NCBI RefSeq assembly: GCF_018141405.1
Contig: NZ_CP058648.1
Span: 2,940,502 to 3,004,501 of the forward strand
From: Serpentinicella alkaliphila
Lineage (GTDB): Bacteria; Bacillota; Clostridia; Peptostreptococcales; Natronincolaceae
DNA: 64,000 nt
Direction: 5' to 3'
Below are positions 1-9,031 of the stretch, piece by piece. Under the pieces are notes generated by a model, which saw only the letters and a list, made by a program, of their open reading frames with translations, was not told the origin of the DNA and did not search any database. A program made the position numbers and the translations under genes. Position 1 is the first letter of the stretch. Each line of letters starts with the position of its first letter.

Positions 1-70
1 GCGTCTTTAATGCATATATAATTCCCTCAAAGGCATAGTTAAAGCTATCAAGTAATTTTCTAACTCTCAT
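1..70 (-). CDS. dgkA: Diacylglycerol/undecaprenol kinase, N-terminal fragment
   Basis: Only the first 23 codons lie in the window; the gene runs off the left edge. The visible residues (MRVRKLLDSFNYAFEGIIYA and on) match the start of the small membrane kinases DgkA/UdpK, where SFxYAxxGI is typical. These enzymes phosphorylate undecaprenol or diacylglycerol in the membrane. An AGTGGAGT ribosome site precedes the ATG, and the gene starts 12 bases after the ybeY stop, the same order (ybeY-dgkA) as in Bacillus subtilis. Identification rests on the short N-terminus plus the conserved neighbourhood. Confidence 0.8.
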   Translation of the reverse strand, partial: MRVRKLLDSFNYAFEGIIYALKT

Positions 71-82
71 ATTTTACTCCAC

Positions 83-547
83 TCATTCCCTTATTAATCC
101 TAATTCCGTTAATACTGCTTCTTCTTTTTCTCTCATCTCATTTGTACTTTCTTCATCAAAGTGATCATAGCCCATTAGATGGAACATAGAATGCACAAAT
201 AGAAACACTAGCTCTCTAATTAATGAATGATTATATTCTTTTGCCTGCTCAATAGCCTTTTCTGTTGATATAACTATATCACCTAAGGCCTTTTCTTCAT
301 CAAAAACCGGTGTTTCTCCATTAAATTCAACTAATGGAAAAGATAGAACATCCGTTGCATAATCCTTTCCCCTATACATTTTATTCAACCGTTGAATTTC
401 TTTATTACTCACTAATGACAGACTTATTTCAAAATCCCTGTCCCATTTTTCATGCTTTAAACATTTTACAGCTGCTTTCTTAAACATATCAATTATTTCA
501 TTGTTTAATTCGATAAATTTTTGCTTATTTCTAATTACTAGTTTCAC
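83..547 (-). CDS. ybeY: Endoribonuclease YbeY (rRNA maturation factor)
   Basis: A 154-residue protein of normal length for YbeY, the metal-dependent RNase involved in 16S rRNA 3'-end maturation and ribosome quality control. The UPF0054 signature HSMFHLMGYDH near residues 118-128 supplies the three zinc-binding histidines (HxxxHxxxxxH). The start is GTG, behind a GGAAGGAAA ribosome site, and it overlaps the last 17 bases of pgpH, so the two are translationally linked. The order phoH-pgpH-ybeY-dgkA is the usual Firmicutes operon. Function is inferred from family membership, which the motif makes clear. Confidence 0.95.
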   Translation of the reverse strand: MKLVIRNKQKFIELNNEIIDMFKKAAVKCLKHEKWDRDFEISLSLVSNKEIQRLNKMYRGKDYATDVLSFPLVEFNGETPVFDEEKALGDIVISTEKAIEQAKEYNHSLIRELVFLFVHSMFHLMGYDHFDEESTNEMREKEEAVLTELGLIRE

Positions 548-2639
548 TGGCTTTCCTTCCCTTCAAATCCTTTACATCTAAATCTGGATATTCAATTCTC
601 TCATGGAATATACCTAAAATAATTTTAATAAAGGTTTGTTTTATTAGTTCGAGTTCCTTTAAGGTCAAATCACATTCATCTAACTGACCATCTTCTAGTT
701 TTTCTTGAATAATTTTTGATACAAGTTTTTCAATTTTTTCCTTTGTTGGCGAAGAGATACTTCTTACCGCTGCCTCTGCTGAATCTGCTAACATTACAAT
801 TGCTGTCTCTTTAGTTCTAGGTTTAGGACCATGATATCTAAATGTATGCTCATCTACACAATCTATGCTATCATCATTTTTTGCCTTATGATAAAAATAT
901 GCTACTAGAGTATTCCCATGATGTTGTTCTATAAAATCAATGATCTCCACAGGCAGTTTGTGTTTTTTTGCTAGTTCCACACCATCTCTTATATGCCCCG
1001 TAATAATTAAGCTACTTAAAGATGGATTTATTTTGTCATGGGGGTTCTCTGATGTAAGCTGATTCTCTTTAAAAAAGTACGGCCTTTTAGTTTTACCAAT
1101 ATCATGATAGAAGGCACCAACTCTTGCCAAAAGGGGATTTCCACCAACTGCATCAGTTGCAGACTCACTTAAATTACCTACGATTATACTATGGTGATAG
1201 GTTCCCGGAGTTTCTAATAAAAGTTTTTTTAGTAAAGGATGATTTGGGTTTGCTAATTCTAAGAGTTTTAGTGGCGTTACAATACCAAATAAATTTTCCC
1301 AGAGTGGTAATGTCCCTATAGTTAGTATTGCACATAAAACACCATTAATAAACCCATATATTGTAAGGCTAATGACCTTTGCAAATTCATTACTATATAT
1401 GAACCATATTCCTATTATTATAGCGACATTTACAATTCCAACTACAAGACCAGATAAAAGTAGACTTGAACGTTGATGTGTGTGTAGAACACTAAATACA
1501 CCTACTGTACCACCAACAATTGCCATTACAATGAAAATTATATCATTTCCAGTTAAAATACTTATTAATATAGTTAAACATATATTTATTAATAATCCTA
1601 GCCTAGGTTCGATTAATATTGATAAAAGCATTGCACTTGCCCCAACAGGTATAAGGTAGATAGAAATATTTGCAATTGCCTCGGAAATAATTAATGTTGT
1701 AATAAATATAATTGATATCATTAAAAGCTTATCAGTTTTTAATAAGAGATCTTTATTAAAAACATAAATATATGCAATAATCAATAACTCGAAAGCTATA
1801 CCTATTAGCAAAATCCCTAGATAAAGCATAAAGTCAATTTTATTCTCTTCCTCTAATATTGAAAGTTCACCTAACAACTTATATTTATCTAAAGTAATGA
1901 CTTCCCCCTGCTCAATAATTAAGTCACCCTTTTTTACCATTACTTTAGGTATGCTTTCCATAGCCTCTTGTTTTTTTTGCTGAGTCAACTCTAAATCTAA
2001 AAACTGGTTAGGCCTAATAGCTGTGTTAATTAAACTAATTGCAAATTCTCTTTTAGGTACGCTGAAATCGCTAATGTTTAATACGAATTCTCTAATATCA
2101 TTTTTTTGCCTTTGTAAATCCTCTACCTTTAGCCCGGTATTCATATTTTGAGCAACAATTTCATATATGTATGTTTCTAAATATTTAAGTTTTTCGTTTG
2201 ATGTATTTAGTATTGCTTGAAAAGTTTCTTCTGTCAAATCGTAAGTGTTATTATTAATTAGAGCATTTATTTTTTCATCATTTTCCAATTCACTATTGTC
2301 CTTAACGGAATAAATATATGATAAATAGCTTTCTATTTCTCTCTTTACCTCTAAATGCACCCCTAAATCGACTTTATATATTAAGTCCACAGATTCTGCT
2401 GCTTCACTTCTAAGTCGTTCAGTCTCCCATTTATTTTCAATGTCCTTAGGAGAATAAATATTTATTGTGGCTGTTTCTCCAAGATTTAGGTCAAACTTTT
2501 CGGGAATTAAATGATTGGCTAATATAGCTGTAATACTTATTAGAAATATAAGCGCAACAAAAAATTGTTGTATTTGTCTCCTCTTAAAAAGTCTACCTAT
2601 AAATGTATTATTAAGCTTGTCCATTATTTTATTAGCCAT
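531..2639 (-). CDS. pgpH: 7TM HD-domain phosphodiesterase, PgpH type (c-di-AMP hydrolase)
   Basis: About 702 residues. One N-terminal membrane helix is followed by a long extracellular 7TMR-HDED sensor region, seven clustered membrane helices and a cytoplasmic HD domain. The HD metal ligands are visible in HHSIIVGNLSE, the FYHDIGKT motif and EQHHGNTL. In Listeria and Bacillus PgpH (YqfF) hydrolyses the second messenger cyclic di-AMP; the domain order is the same here. A longer reading frame starts at 2702, but it would run into phoH; ATG at 2639 has a GGGGGTGAG ribosome site and is preferred. It lies between phoH and ybeY in a conserved operon. Confidence 0.93.
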   Translation of the reverse strand: MANKIMDKLNNTFIGRLFKRRQIQQFFVALIFLISITAILANHLIPEKFDLNLGETATINIYSPKDIENKWETERLRSEAAESVDLIYKVDLGVHLEVKREIESYLSYIYSVKDNSELENDEKINALINNNTYDLTEETFQAILNTSNEKLKYLETYIYEIVAQNMNTGLKVEDLQRQKNDIREFVLNISDFSVPKREFAISLINTAIRPNQFLDLELTQQKKQEAMESIPKVMVKKGDLIIEQGEVITLDKYKLLGELSILEEENKIDFMLYLGILLIGIAFELLIIAYIYVFNKDLLLKTDKLLMISIIFITTLIISEAIANISIYLIPVGASAMLLSILIEPRLGLLINICLTILISILTGNDIIFIVMAIVGGTVGVFSVLHTHQRSSLLLSGLVVGIVNVAIIIGIWFIYSNEFAKVISLTIYGFINGVLCAILTIGTLPLWENLFGIVTPLKLLELANPNHPLLKKLLLETPGTYHHSIIVGNLSESATDAVGGNPLLARVGAFYHDIGKTKRPYFFKENQLTSENPHDKINPSLSSLIITGHIRDGVELAKKHKLPVEIIDFIEQHHGNTLVAYFYHKAKNDDSIDCVDEHTFRYHGPKPRTKETAIVMLADSAEAAVRSISSPTKEKIEKLVSKIIQEKLEDGQLDECDLTLKELELIKQTFIKIILGIFHERIEYPDLDVKDLKGRKASETSN

Positions 2640-2673
2640 ATACTCACCCCCGTTAATCTTGTAGAACCGCAAC

Positions 2674-3639
2674 CTAGTTCTTTTCTTTTTCAAATTTATC
2701 ATAAGCCTTTATAATCTTTTGTACTAACTGATGTCTTACTACATCCTTGTCTGATAAATAGCAAAAACCAATTTCTTCTATATCACTTAGAACCTGAATA
2801 GCATTTTTCAAACCTGAAAATTTACCTCTAGGCAAATCTATCTGAGTAATATCTCCAGTAATAACTGCCTTTGACCCTATTCCAAGCCTTGTAACAAACA
2901 TTTTCATTTGTTCCTTTGTTGTATTTTGAGCCTCATCCAAAATTACAAAGGAATTATTTAATGTTCTTCCCCTCATATAGGCTAAAGGTGCAACTTCTAT
3001 AACACCTCTTTCCATATATTTCAAATATTTTTCTTGGCCTAAAAGATCAAATAAACTATCATATAACGGTCTTAAATAAGGATCAACTTTATCCTTTAAA
3101 TCTCCCGGTAAAAAACCTAGACTTTCCCCTGCCTCAACTGCAGGTCTCGTTAAAACTATTCTATTAATTCTTTGCTCCTTTAGTGCTTTAACTGCCATTG
3201 CTACAGCCAAATATGTTTTTCCTGTTCCTGCTGGTCCAATACCAAATGCAAGATCCTTTTTTTCTATTACGCTAATGTAGCTTTTCTGTCCTATAGTTTT
3301 TGGCTTAATGGGCTTACCCTTATGATTTATTAATATGGCTTCACCTAATAATTTATTAATTTCACTATTATTACCTTCTAAAACTAGGTTCATAACATAG
3401 CTTATTTTTTGACTATTTAAGCTTTCTCCTTCTTTTCTAATCTTAAATAATTCATTGATTAAACACCTTGCTATGGAAAGGCTTTTCTCCTCGCCAATTA
3501 ATACTAACTCATCTTCTCTCAACACTATATTTATATTTAGGGTGCTTTCAATAACTTTTTTATTGCTATCAAAATCCCCAAACAATTCTCGAATAAATAT
3601 TTCATCTTCAACTGGTAATCTTAATTGTTTTTCACTCAA
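2674..3639 (-). CDS. phoH: PhoH-like P-loop ATPase (YbeZ family)
   Basis: A 321-residue PhoH-family ATPase. The Walker A motif GPAGTGKT and the Walker B segment FVILDEAQNT are both intact, and the N-terminal region carries the KH-like segment usual in this family. Family members are linked to RNA metabolism and work near YbeY, encoded two genes downstream. The start is TTG, eight bases after a GGGAGGA ribosome site. The gene sits directly after yqfD (15-base gap) and 34 bases before pgpH. The exact substrate is not known even in model organisms. Confidence 0.93.
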   Translation of the reverse strand: MSEKQLRLPVEDEIFIRELFGDFDSNKKVIESTLNINIVLREDELVLIGEEKSLSIARCLINELFKIRKEGESLNSQKISYVMNLVLEGNNSEINKLLGEAILINHKGKPIKPKTIGQKSYISVIEKKDLAFGIGPAGTGKTYLAVAMAVKALKEQRINRIVLTRPAVEAGESLGFLPGDLKDKVDPYLRPLYDSLFDLLGQEKYLKYMERGVIEVAPLAYMRGRTLNNSFVILDEAQNTTKEQMKMFVTRLGIGSKAVITGDITQIDLPRGKFSGLKNAIQVLSDIEEIGFCYLSDKDVVRHQLVQKIIKAYDKFEKEKN

Positions 3640-3654
3640 TGATTAATCCTCCCG

Positions 3655-4842
3655 TCAATAATTTATGATTATTTGTTTTCCTATTTCTTCTATTGTTTCT
3701 ATTACTAAATCTAAATAAAGTACATCACCCTTTCGAGAAAAGTTTACTAGGGAATGCACCATTTCACTTTCTTCAGGAATTTTAGGGACTAACTCCTCAA
3801 TTGCTTGCTCATGCAACTTATTTTTAGCCTCATTAATATCTACTTTAAATTCGTAATCTATAGCCTCATAATATTCATCGGTAATTATTTCTACAGGAAA
3901 ATTTACTTTCTTCCAATTTAATAGGCTTTTAACATTACTCTCTACAACATAATTATTAAATGGTATGTTACCCCGACTAAAAGCTATGACCATATCCCCT
4001 ATTTTAATAGTCCTTCTAGTAATCATTTTATCAGTTTTTTCTTTTTTTATCTCTATTAGATTCATATATTTAGTTGTTTCGTAGTAAGTCTTAGCAAAAA
4101 CTTCTCCATATGCGTGCACATATATTGGGTTTTCTAGATTTTGTCTCTTTACAACACCTGTTATAAGTAAATCCCCAGGCTCTACTATATCCCCCACTTT
4201 GACCACCGCATCTCCATTTCTTGCTATAACTTTATGAATTACACCATTTGTTTTTGCTACTACATTAGTAGGAGTTTCTTTATCAATTTTTTCTGGTGGA
4301 AATACCTTTTCAACAACTTTAATTTTAGCAGTAATACCATTAATTTCGATACCCACCCATGATAGTTCGTTTATTTCCATTAACACATTGTTTTCTATAT
4401 CCCTTAAATCTAGTCCATATCTATTTGTCCCTACTTTAAGCCCCGAATTGTACAAGGAACTCATTATTTCATCATTTGAAACTACCATATTTCCTTGAAT
4501 TTCAATTCTATAAATAAAGCTTAATAATATAATTAAAAAACTTACAGAAAAAAATGCCCCTAGTAAAAGCATTTTTCTTTTTTTCACTCGACTAAACCAA
4601 AAGGGATATCCATTTTTATTAGCTATATATACTCTACATCCAGCTTTTCTAATTATTTTTCTTATGGCTTTAAATCCCTTTAAGCTTACTTTTGCTTCTA
4701 ATGTCGTATAGTTTATTCTATTAATATCCCATAGAAATATTTGCTCCGCTATACAAATATTAATAAATTTTTCTAATGCTAATCCCTCTATCCTAATAAT
4801 AACATAGCCTCTGAAATAATTCCATAATGAAACAACTAACAT
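3655..4842 (-). CDS. yqfD: Sporulation protein YqfD
   Basis: About 395 residues, the usual YqfD length. A short N-terminal domain is followed by one membrane helix near residues 90-110 (LLLGAFFSVSFLIILLSFIY) and a large domain probably outside the membrane. YqfD is a mother-cell sporulation protein of unresolved biochemical role in Bacillus. The frame is open from a GTG at 4851, but that GTG overlaps the AAGGAG ribosome site; the ATG three codons later is correctly spaced and is taken as the start. It follows yqfC by 12 bases, and the two probably form one sporulation transcript that also reads into phoH. Confidence 0.92.
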   Translation of the reverse strand: MLVVSLWNYFRGYVIIRIEGLALEKFINICIAEQIFLWDINRINYTTLEAKVSLKGFKAIRKIIRKAGCRVYIANKNGYPFWFSRVKKRKMLLLGAFFSVSFLIILLSFIYRIEIQGNMVVSNDEIMSSLYNSGLKVGTNRYGLDLRDIENNVLMEINELSWVGIEINGITAKIKVVEKVFPPEKIDKETPTNVVAKTNGVIHKVIARNGDAVVKVGDIVEPGDLLITGVVKRQNLENPIYVHAYGEVFAKTYYETTKYMNLIEIKKEKTDKMITRRTIKIGDMVIAFSRGNIPFNNYVVESNVKSLLNWKKVNFPVEIITDEYYEAIDYEFKVDINEAKNKLHEQAIEELVPKIPEESEMVHSLVNFSRKGDVLYLDLVIETIEEIGKQIIINY

Positions 4843-4854
4843 TGAAAACACTCC

Positions 4855-5130
4855 TTAATTGATAAATTCGACATTATTTATATTGCCGACAATTATAATC
4901 TCCTCTACAACTATATTTTTAATTACAAGATTGCTTCCAGTTATTCTCAAAACTCCACTTTTAGTATTTATCCTTATTCTTGTTGTTGTGTATTCTAAAA
5001 TCCCTTTATGGTTTTCAATATATACTTGAAGTTGGCCAACTAATATAATTTTAGGTAAATCTAACATTACATCCTTCGGCAACTCTAAAAGTTCAGCCAA
5101 ACTTTTTTTAATCTCAGTGTTTTTATTCAA
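4855..5130 (-). CDS. yqfC: Sporulation protein YqfC
   Basis: A 91-residue protein of the YqfC family (YabP/YqfC superfamily), rich in beta strand (GVLRITGSNLVIKNIVVEEI), as in other small mother-cell sporulation proteins. A GTG three codons upstream lies inside the AGGAGGTGG ribosome site; the TTG at 5130, eight bases from GGAGG, is the likely start. A terminator hairpin lies upstream at about 5205-5239, so yqfC probably has its own promoter. A TCTATA/CATAAAA pair upstream resembles a sigma-E site but with short spacing, so I do not call it. Expression in the mother cell is inferred from the Bacillus homologue. Confidence 0.88.
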   Translation of the reverse strand: MNKNTEIKKSLAELLELPKDVMLDLPKIILVGQLQVYIENHKGILEYTTTRIRINTKSGVLRITGSNLVIKNIVVEEIIIVGNINNVEFIN

Positions 5131-5204
5131 ATGACCCACCTCCTATATCAATTTTTATGCTTTTGAATTTTTATATAGACCTTTAATTGCAACAAAAATA
5201 AATA

Positions 5205-5239
5205 CAAAAAAGGAGCTAAGATTTTATCTTAAACTCCTT
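5205..5239 (-). terminator. Rho-independent terminator of the unknown membrane protein gene
   Basis: Arms AAGGAG-CTAAGAT and ATCTTA-ACTCCTT form a long stem with a TTT loop, followed on the minus strand by a run of T. It separates the 5268-5771 gene from yqfC. Confidence 0.8.
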
Positions 5240-5267
5240 CTAAGCTATTAGTTATTCTATTATAAAA

Positions 5268-5771
5268 TTATCTACGCATACTTTTAGGTTTATCCAAAAC
5301 TTCAGACATTATTATTGCCTGAACTATAGAATTAGGTGTAAAACTAAGTAACTCACCACTTAATTTTGATTCTTTTTCAAGTTCCATTGTCTCTACGTCT
5401 ACCACTTTAAACTGCTTATTACTTTGTTGATAGTTTGTCAATCGATTTACTTGTTCCTTTGGCTTAGCCTCTTCCCTTAAATGATAGTAATTAGCCTCTA
5501 TATCCTCAATAGTTTCGTATTTAAAGACTTCTCTTTCATCAGGTAGCCTTCGATTATTTTCATTTCCCTTAACCTTACGTTCCGTACGCCCAACAGTGTT
5601 TGATGTAGTGTTTTTTCTTGTATTTTGTCGTGTGTTTTGTCGGTTGTTTTGTTTTGTACTAGTTTGAGGCTGTGTAGGTATATAGGGTGGTCTTCTTTTT
5701 TGCCCACTCTTATCTTTACTAAACAATGAAGATATTATCGCAATGACGACAAACATGAGAATAGATTCCAT
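5268..5771 (-). CDS. Unknown single-pass membrane protein with low-complexity linker
   Basis: I do not recognise this 167-residue protein. Residues 1-18 form one membrane helix (ILMFVVIAIISSLF). Next comes a linker rich in Q, N, R and T (residues about 30-62, with repeated RQNTRQNTRKNT), then a charged segment and a C-terminal stretch (LSFTPNSIVQAIIMSEVLDKPKSMRR) that looks like a short conserved peptide. It sits directly downstream of floA, where Bacillus has the unrelated small gene yqfB. It begins 35 bases after the floA stop with a GGAAGTG ribosome site and ends at a terminator, so it may be co-transcribed with nfeD-floA. A role with the flotillin is only a guess from position. Confidence 0.6.
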   Translation of the reverse strand: MESILMFVVIAIISSLFSKDKSGQKRRPPYIPTQPQTSTKQNNRQNTRQNTRKNTTSNTVGRTERKVKGNENNRRLPDEREVFKYETIEDIEANYYHLREEAKPKEQVNRLTNYQQSNKQFKVVDVETMELEKESKLSGELLSFTPNSIVQAIIMSEVLDKPKSMRR

Positions 5772-5806
5772 ATAAACACTTCCTTTAAATTAAGGCATTT
5801 AATTAG

Positions 5807-6802
5807 CTATTTCTTATCTTTATCCTTTGTAGAATCAGATTTAGTTATGTCAGATATAGATTCTCTCATACTAGTATCTGCTAATACATTTTTCATATTA
5901 TAGTAATCCATAACTCCCATTTTACCGTCTCTTAATGCTGCTGCCAGTGCCTTAGGTACCTCAGCTTCAGCTTCAACTACCTTAGCTCTCATTTCTTCAA
6001 CTGATGCCTTCATTTCTTGTTCTTTAGCTACGGCCATTGCTCTTCTTTCCTCTGCCTTAGCTTGTGCAATTCTTTTATCCGCTTCTGCTTGATCAGTCTG
6101 TAATTGTGCACCTATGTTTCTACCTATATCGATATCAGCAATATCAATAGAAAGAATTTCATATGCAGTTCCTGCGTCTAATCCTTTTCCTAAAACTGTT
6201 CTAGAAATCAAATCTGGATTTTCTAATACATCCTTGTGGGTTGCAGCAGAACCAACGGTTGTTACAATACCTTCACCAACTCTGGCAATAATAGTTTCCT
6301 CACCTGCTCCCCCTACTAATCTTTCAATATTAGCCCTTACAGTAACTCTAGCTTTTGCCATAACTTCAATACCATCTTTAGCCACTGCAGCTATTTTAGG
6401 AGTCTCGATAACCTTAGGATTTACACTAACTTGAACGGCTTCTAATACTTGACGACCTGCTAAATCTATTGCAGCAGCTCTTTCAAATTCTAGATTAATA
6501 TCGGCTCTTTGAGCCGCTATTAAGGCATCTACAAGACTATTTACGTCCCCGCCTGCTAAATAGTGAGCCTCAAGCTTATCAATATTTAATTCTAATCCGG
6601 CTTTAGTTGCTTTAATTAATGGGTTTACTATTCTAATTGGTTGTACCCTTCTGAACCTCATACCTACTAATGTGAAAATACCAATTCGTACGCCAGAGAA
6701 CCAAGCAGTAATCCATAAACCTACTGGTACAAAACTTAAAAAGATTGAAATGAAAATAAAAAATATAGCTATAAGTATAACAAAACTAATAATTCCTTGC
6801 AT
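5807..6802 (-). CDS. floA: Flotillin-like protein FloA
   Basis: A 331-residue protein matching the FloA/YqfA family: an N-terminal membrane hairpin (residues 5-45), a long SPFH-type domain with repeated V/A-rich strands, and a C-terminal coiled region rich in A, E and K ([20 protein letters not shown]). FloA forms membrane microdomains and affects membrane fluidity and signalling. It follows nfeD by 20 bases with a GAAGGAGG ribosome site; the nfeD-floA pairing is typical of Firmicutes. Length and pattern are complete. Confidence 0.95.
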   Translation of the reverse strand: MQGIISFVILIAIFFIFISIFLSFVPVGLWITAWFSGVRIGIFTLVGMRFRRVQPIRIVNPLIKATKAGLELNIDKLEAHYLAGGDVNSLVDALIAAQRADINLEFERAAAIDLAGRQVLEAVQVSVNPKVIETPKIAAVAKDGIEVMAKARVTVRANIERLVGGAGEETIIARVGEGIVTTVGSAATHKDVLENPDLISRTVLGKGLDAGTAYEILSIDIADIDIGRNIGAQLQTDQAEADKRIAQAKAEERRAMAVAKEQEMKASVEEMRAKVVEAEAEVPKALAAALRDGKMGVMDYYNMKNVLADTSMRESISDITKSDSTKDKDKK

Positions 6803-6822
6803 CTAAAAAACCTCCTTCAATT

Positions 6823-8121
6823 CTAGTTAATTTTTTTTACAATAATTTTTCTTCCTTCTACTTTAACTATTTTTACAGTACTTCCTTTTTCAACAAAGCC
6901 GACATCAGATACTACATCTAATATCTCATCACCAACTTCTATTGTTCCTGAAGGTCTTAGTAGGGTTAATACTACCCCCTCCTTACCAATTAAGTGACCA
7001 TATTCCTTATTGGCCTGATACCCTTTTTCTTTAGTAAGATTCTCCATTAAGATTATTTTATCAAAAAATTTAGACCTTGACCCATATTTTAACAAAAGAA
7101 TTAAAAATATTATCGACAATACTAGTGCTACAAATATGTATATCGTTGCGCTTCTAGCATCATTTGCAGCCATTACAATACTTATAATAATACTTATTAT
7201 ACCCCCAATACCTGGAACACCAAAACCAGGCACTACGGCCTCAATAAGCAATAATAAAATCCCTGCTAAGAAAATTATTAAAACCCCAGCACCTGTATTA
7301 CCAGCAAGTATACCTCCAGCAAAATATAGGGCAAAGGCTATTAAGCTAATCGTTCCGCCTAGTCCAAAGCCTGCTGTAAATATTTCTATTATAAATCCAA
7401 TAAAACCGATAGTTATAAGCATTGATGCTACATATGAACTTGATAATGCTTGTGCTAGTCTTACAGTAAAGTTTACATCCTTAACAATTATATTAGCATT
7501 TCCTATTTCTAGCTCTTCAACAATTGAAAAATAGTCTTTAGCACTAAACTCTGCTAAACCTAAATTTATGGCCTCCTGAGTAGTTAAATTTAAGAGCCTG
7601 CCTTCTTCAATGACACCGGGTATACTAATACTCCTATCTGCCATCGAAGCTATAAGATTAGGGTCTCTGTCCTTCTCTTCTGCAACACCTCTTAAGAGAC
7701 TAGTCCACATGGAAAGGACCTTTTCTGTATTTGGTATTGTCTCTGCAGAGCCAATAGTTCCAGCAGGAGCCATAACGATAGTATCTCCGGATATAGTTAG
7801 TAAAACACCAGCAGATTCAGCTTTTGTATTCACAAATGAAACCGTAGGTATACTAATTCCTAATATTTCTTTACTTATTTCCTCTGCCGCATCAATTCTA
7901 CCACCATATGTATCAATATCAAGAATTATTAATGCTGCATTTTGATCTCTGTTTATTTCACTAATTGCTTTACTCACATGGCCTGTAATCGCAGGATTTA
8001 TTTCCCCATGAATAGGAATAACATATACATTGGTTCCAGTTGGCTGCCCACTTGAAAAGTATGGTGTTAAAGCTCCTAACAAAATAAATATGATATATGC
8101 TATATATCTTATTCTTTTCAA
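6823..8121 (-). CDS. NfeD-family membrane serine protease (YqeZ)
   Basis: About 432 residues: N-terminal signal/membrane segment, a ClpP-like serine protease domain (VYVIPIHGEINPAI; NTKAESAGVLLT; MAPAGTIGSA), four or five membrane helices at residues about 235-345, and a C-terminal NfeD OB-fold (GKEGVVLTLLRPSGTIEVG). Long NfeD proteins pair with flotillins and are thought to process or stabilise them; the next gene is floA. The frame is open from ATG at 8136, but the GGGGGTGAT ribosome site lies after that ATG, so TTG at 8121 is the better start and gives a normal signal sequence (MKRIRYIAYIIF). Confidence 0.9.
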   Translation of the reverse strand: MKRIRYIAYIIFILLGALTPYFSSGQPTGTNVYVIPIHGEINPAITGHVSKAISEINRDQNAALIILDIDTYGGRIDAAEEISKEILGISIPTVSFVNTKAESAGVLLTISGDTIVMAPAGTIGSAETIPNTEKVLSMWTSLLRGVAEEKDRDPNLIASMADRSISIPGVIEEGRLLNLTTQEAINLGLAEFSAKDYFSIVEELEIGNANIIVKDVNFTVRLAQALSSSYVASMLITIGFIGFIIEIFTAGFGLGGTISLIAFALYFAGGILAGNTGAGVLIIFLAGILLLLIEAVVPGFGVPGIGGIISIIISIVMAANDARSATIYIFVALVLSIIFLILLLKYGSRSKFFDKIILMENLTKEKGYQANKEYGHLIGKEGVVLTLLRPSGTIEVGDEILDVVSDVGFVEKGSTVKIVKVEGRKIIVKKIN

Positions 8122-8232
8122 TAATATCACCCCCATTTAGATTATAATATTTAAGTCTTATCTTTATTTATATTCCTTTATATTATTATTTAAACATTTA
8201 TTAAATAAAATCCTTTTAAATCAAAAAAATAA

Positions 8233-8257
8233 AATAACCCGATTTAATCGGGTTATT
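8233..8257 (-). terminator. Rho-independent terminator after yqeY
   Basis: A near-perfect palindrome AATAACCCGATT / AATCGGGTTATT lies two bases after the yqeY stop and is followed on the minus strand by a T-rich tract. It ends the rpsU-yqeY transcript and separates it from nfeD-floA. Confidence 0.88.
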
Positions 8258-8258
8258 A

Positions 8259-8702
8259 TTAGTTTAAAGATTGTCTAACTACTTGATTAACTATTTTACC
8301 GTCAGCCTTACCTTTTACTTTAGGCATTACTGCAGACATTAATTTTCCCATATCTTTACTGGTATTAAAACCAGTTTCATTTATAGTCGCTATTACAATT
8401 TCTCTTACTTCTTCTTCAGACAACTGTTTAGGTAGATATTTAAGTAGTACTTCGATTTCACTTTCGCATTGCTCAACTAAATCTTGTCTATTGCCATTTT
8501 GAAACTCTTCTTTAGCATCTCTACGTTGCTTAAGTTGACGTGATATTATTTCTATAATATCTTCATCAGAAGCTTCAATACGTTTATCTACTTCCATTTG
8601 TTTAATATCAGAGCGAATCATAGTAATAACATTTTTACCTACAGTATCTTTGTTTTTCATGGCTTCTTTTAATTCATTAGTTAATCTCTCTTTGAGGGAC
8701 AT
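8259..8702 (-). CDS. yqeY: GatB/YqeY-domain protein
   Basis: A 147-residue YqeY protein of standard length. It is all helical and resembles the tail domain of the GatB amidotransferase subunit, as in KDTVGKNVITMIRSDIKQME and the C-terminal GKLMSAVMPKVKGKADGK. The tail domain binds tRNA in GatCAB; the role of free-standing YqeY is not settled. A GAGGTGAG ribosome site precedes the ATG. It follows rpsU by 22 bases, the conserved rpsU-yqeY pair. Confidence 0.93.
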   Translation of the reverse strand: MSLKERLTNELKEAMKNKDTVGKNVITMIRSDIKQMEVDKRIEASDEDIIEIISRQLKQRRDAKEEFQNGNRQDLVEQCESEIEVLLKYLPKQLSEEEVREIVIATINETGFNTSKDMGKLMSAVMPKVKGKADGKIVNQVVRQSLN

Positions 8703-8724
8703 ATTCTCACCTCTTTTTCATATA

Positions 8725-8907
8725 TTAGAACTTTTTAGTGTTCTTTCTGCGCGCAGCCTCAGCTTTTTTCTTACGCTTTACACTTGGCTTTTCATAATGC
8801 TCTCTTTTTCTCACTTCAGAAAGAACGCCTGACTTCGCACATTGACGCTTAAATCTTCGCAAAGCATTATCTAAAGATTCATTTTCTCTAATCTTAATCT
8901 CTGACAT
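8725..8907 (-). CDS. rpsU: 30S ribosomal protein bS21
   Basis: A 60-residue bS21 with the expected basic C-terminus ([20 protein letters not shown]) and the N-terminal [18 protein letters not shown]. The frame extends upstream to 8931, but the GGAGGGAGG ribosome site lies between, so ATG at 8907 is the true start. A good sigma-A promoter sits about 90 bases upstream, leaving a leader with a small GC-rich hairpin (GCAC/GTGC). Co-transcribed with yqeY. Confidence 0.96.
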   Translation of the reverse strand: MSEIKIRENESLDNALRRFKRQCAKSGVLSEVRKREHYEKPSVKRKKKAEAARRKNTKKF

Positions 8908-8994
8908 ATTTCTCCCTCCCTCCGCGAGCACCCGCTGTGCTTACCTATGTAATAGATAGTTAATATGCACGTGGGATCACTACAATACTTCGTT

Positions 8995-9023
8995 ATTATA
9001 CCTTAAATTCAGCTTATATGCAA
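8995..9023 (-). promoter_or_regulatory. Sigma-A promoter of rpsU-yqeY
   Basis: On the minus strand TTGCAT and TATAAT are separated by exactly 17 bases, a near-consensus vegetative promoter located between hit and rpsU. Confidence 0.8.
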
Positions 9024-9031
9024 TAATTTTT

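Noticed and set aside
5140-5190. Possible sigma-E promoter upstream of yqfC
   Set aside because: A TCTATA and a CATAAAA element are present, but the spacing is about two bases short and the match is loose in AT-rich DNA.
5498-5707. Second minus-strand frame inside the unknown membrane protein gene
   Set aside because: It has no ribosome site and lies fully within the better-supported 5268-5771 frame.
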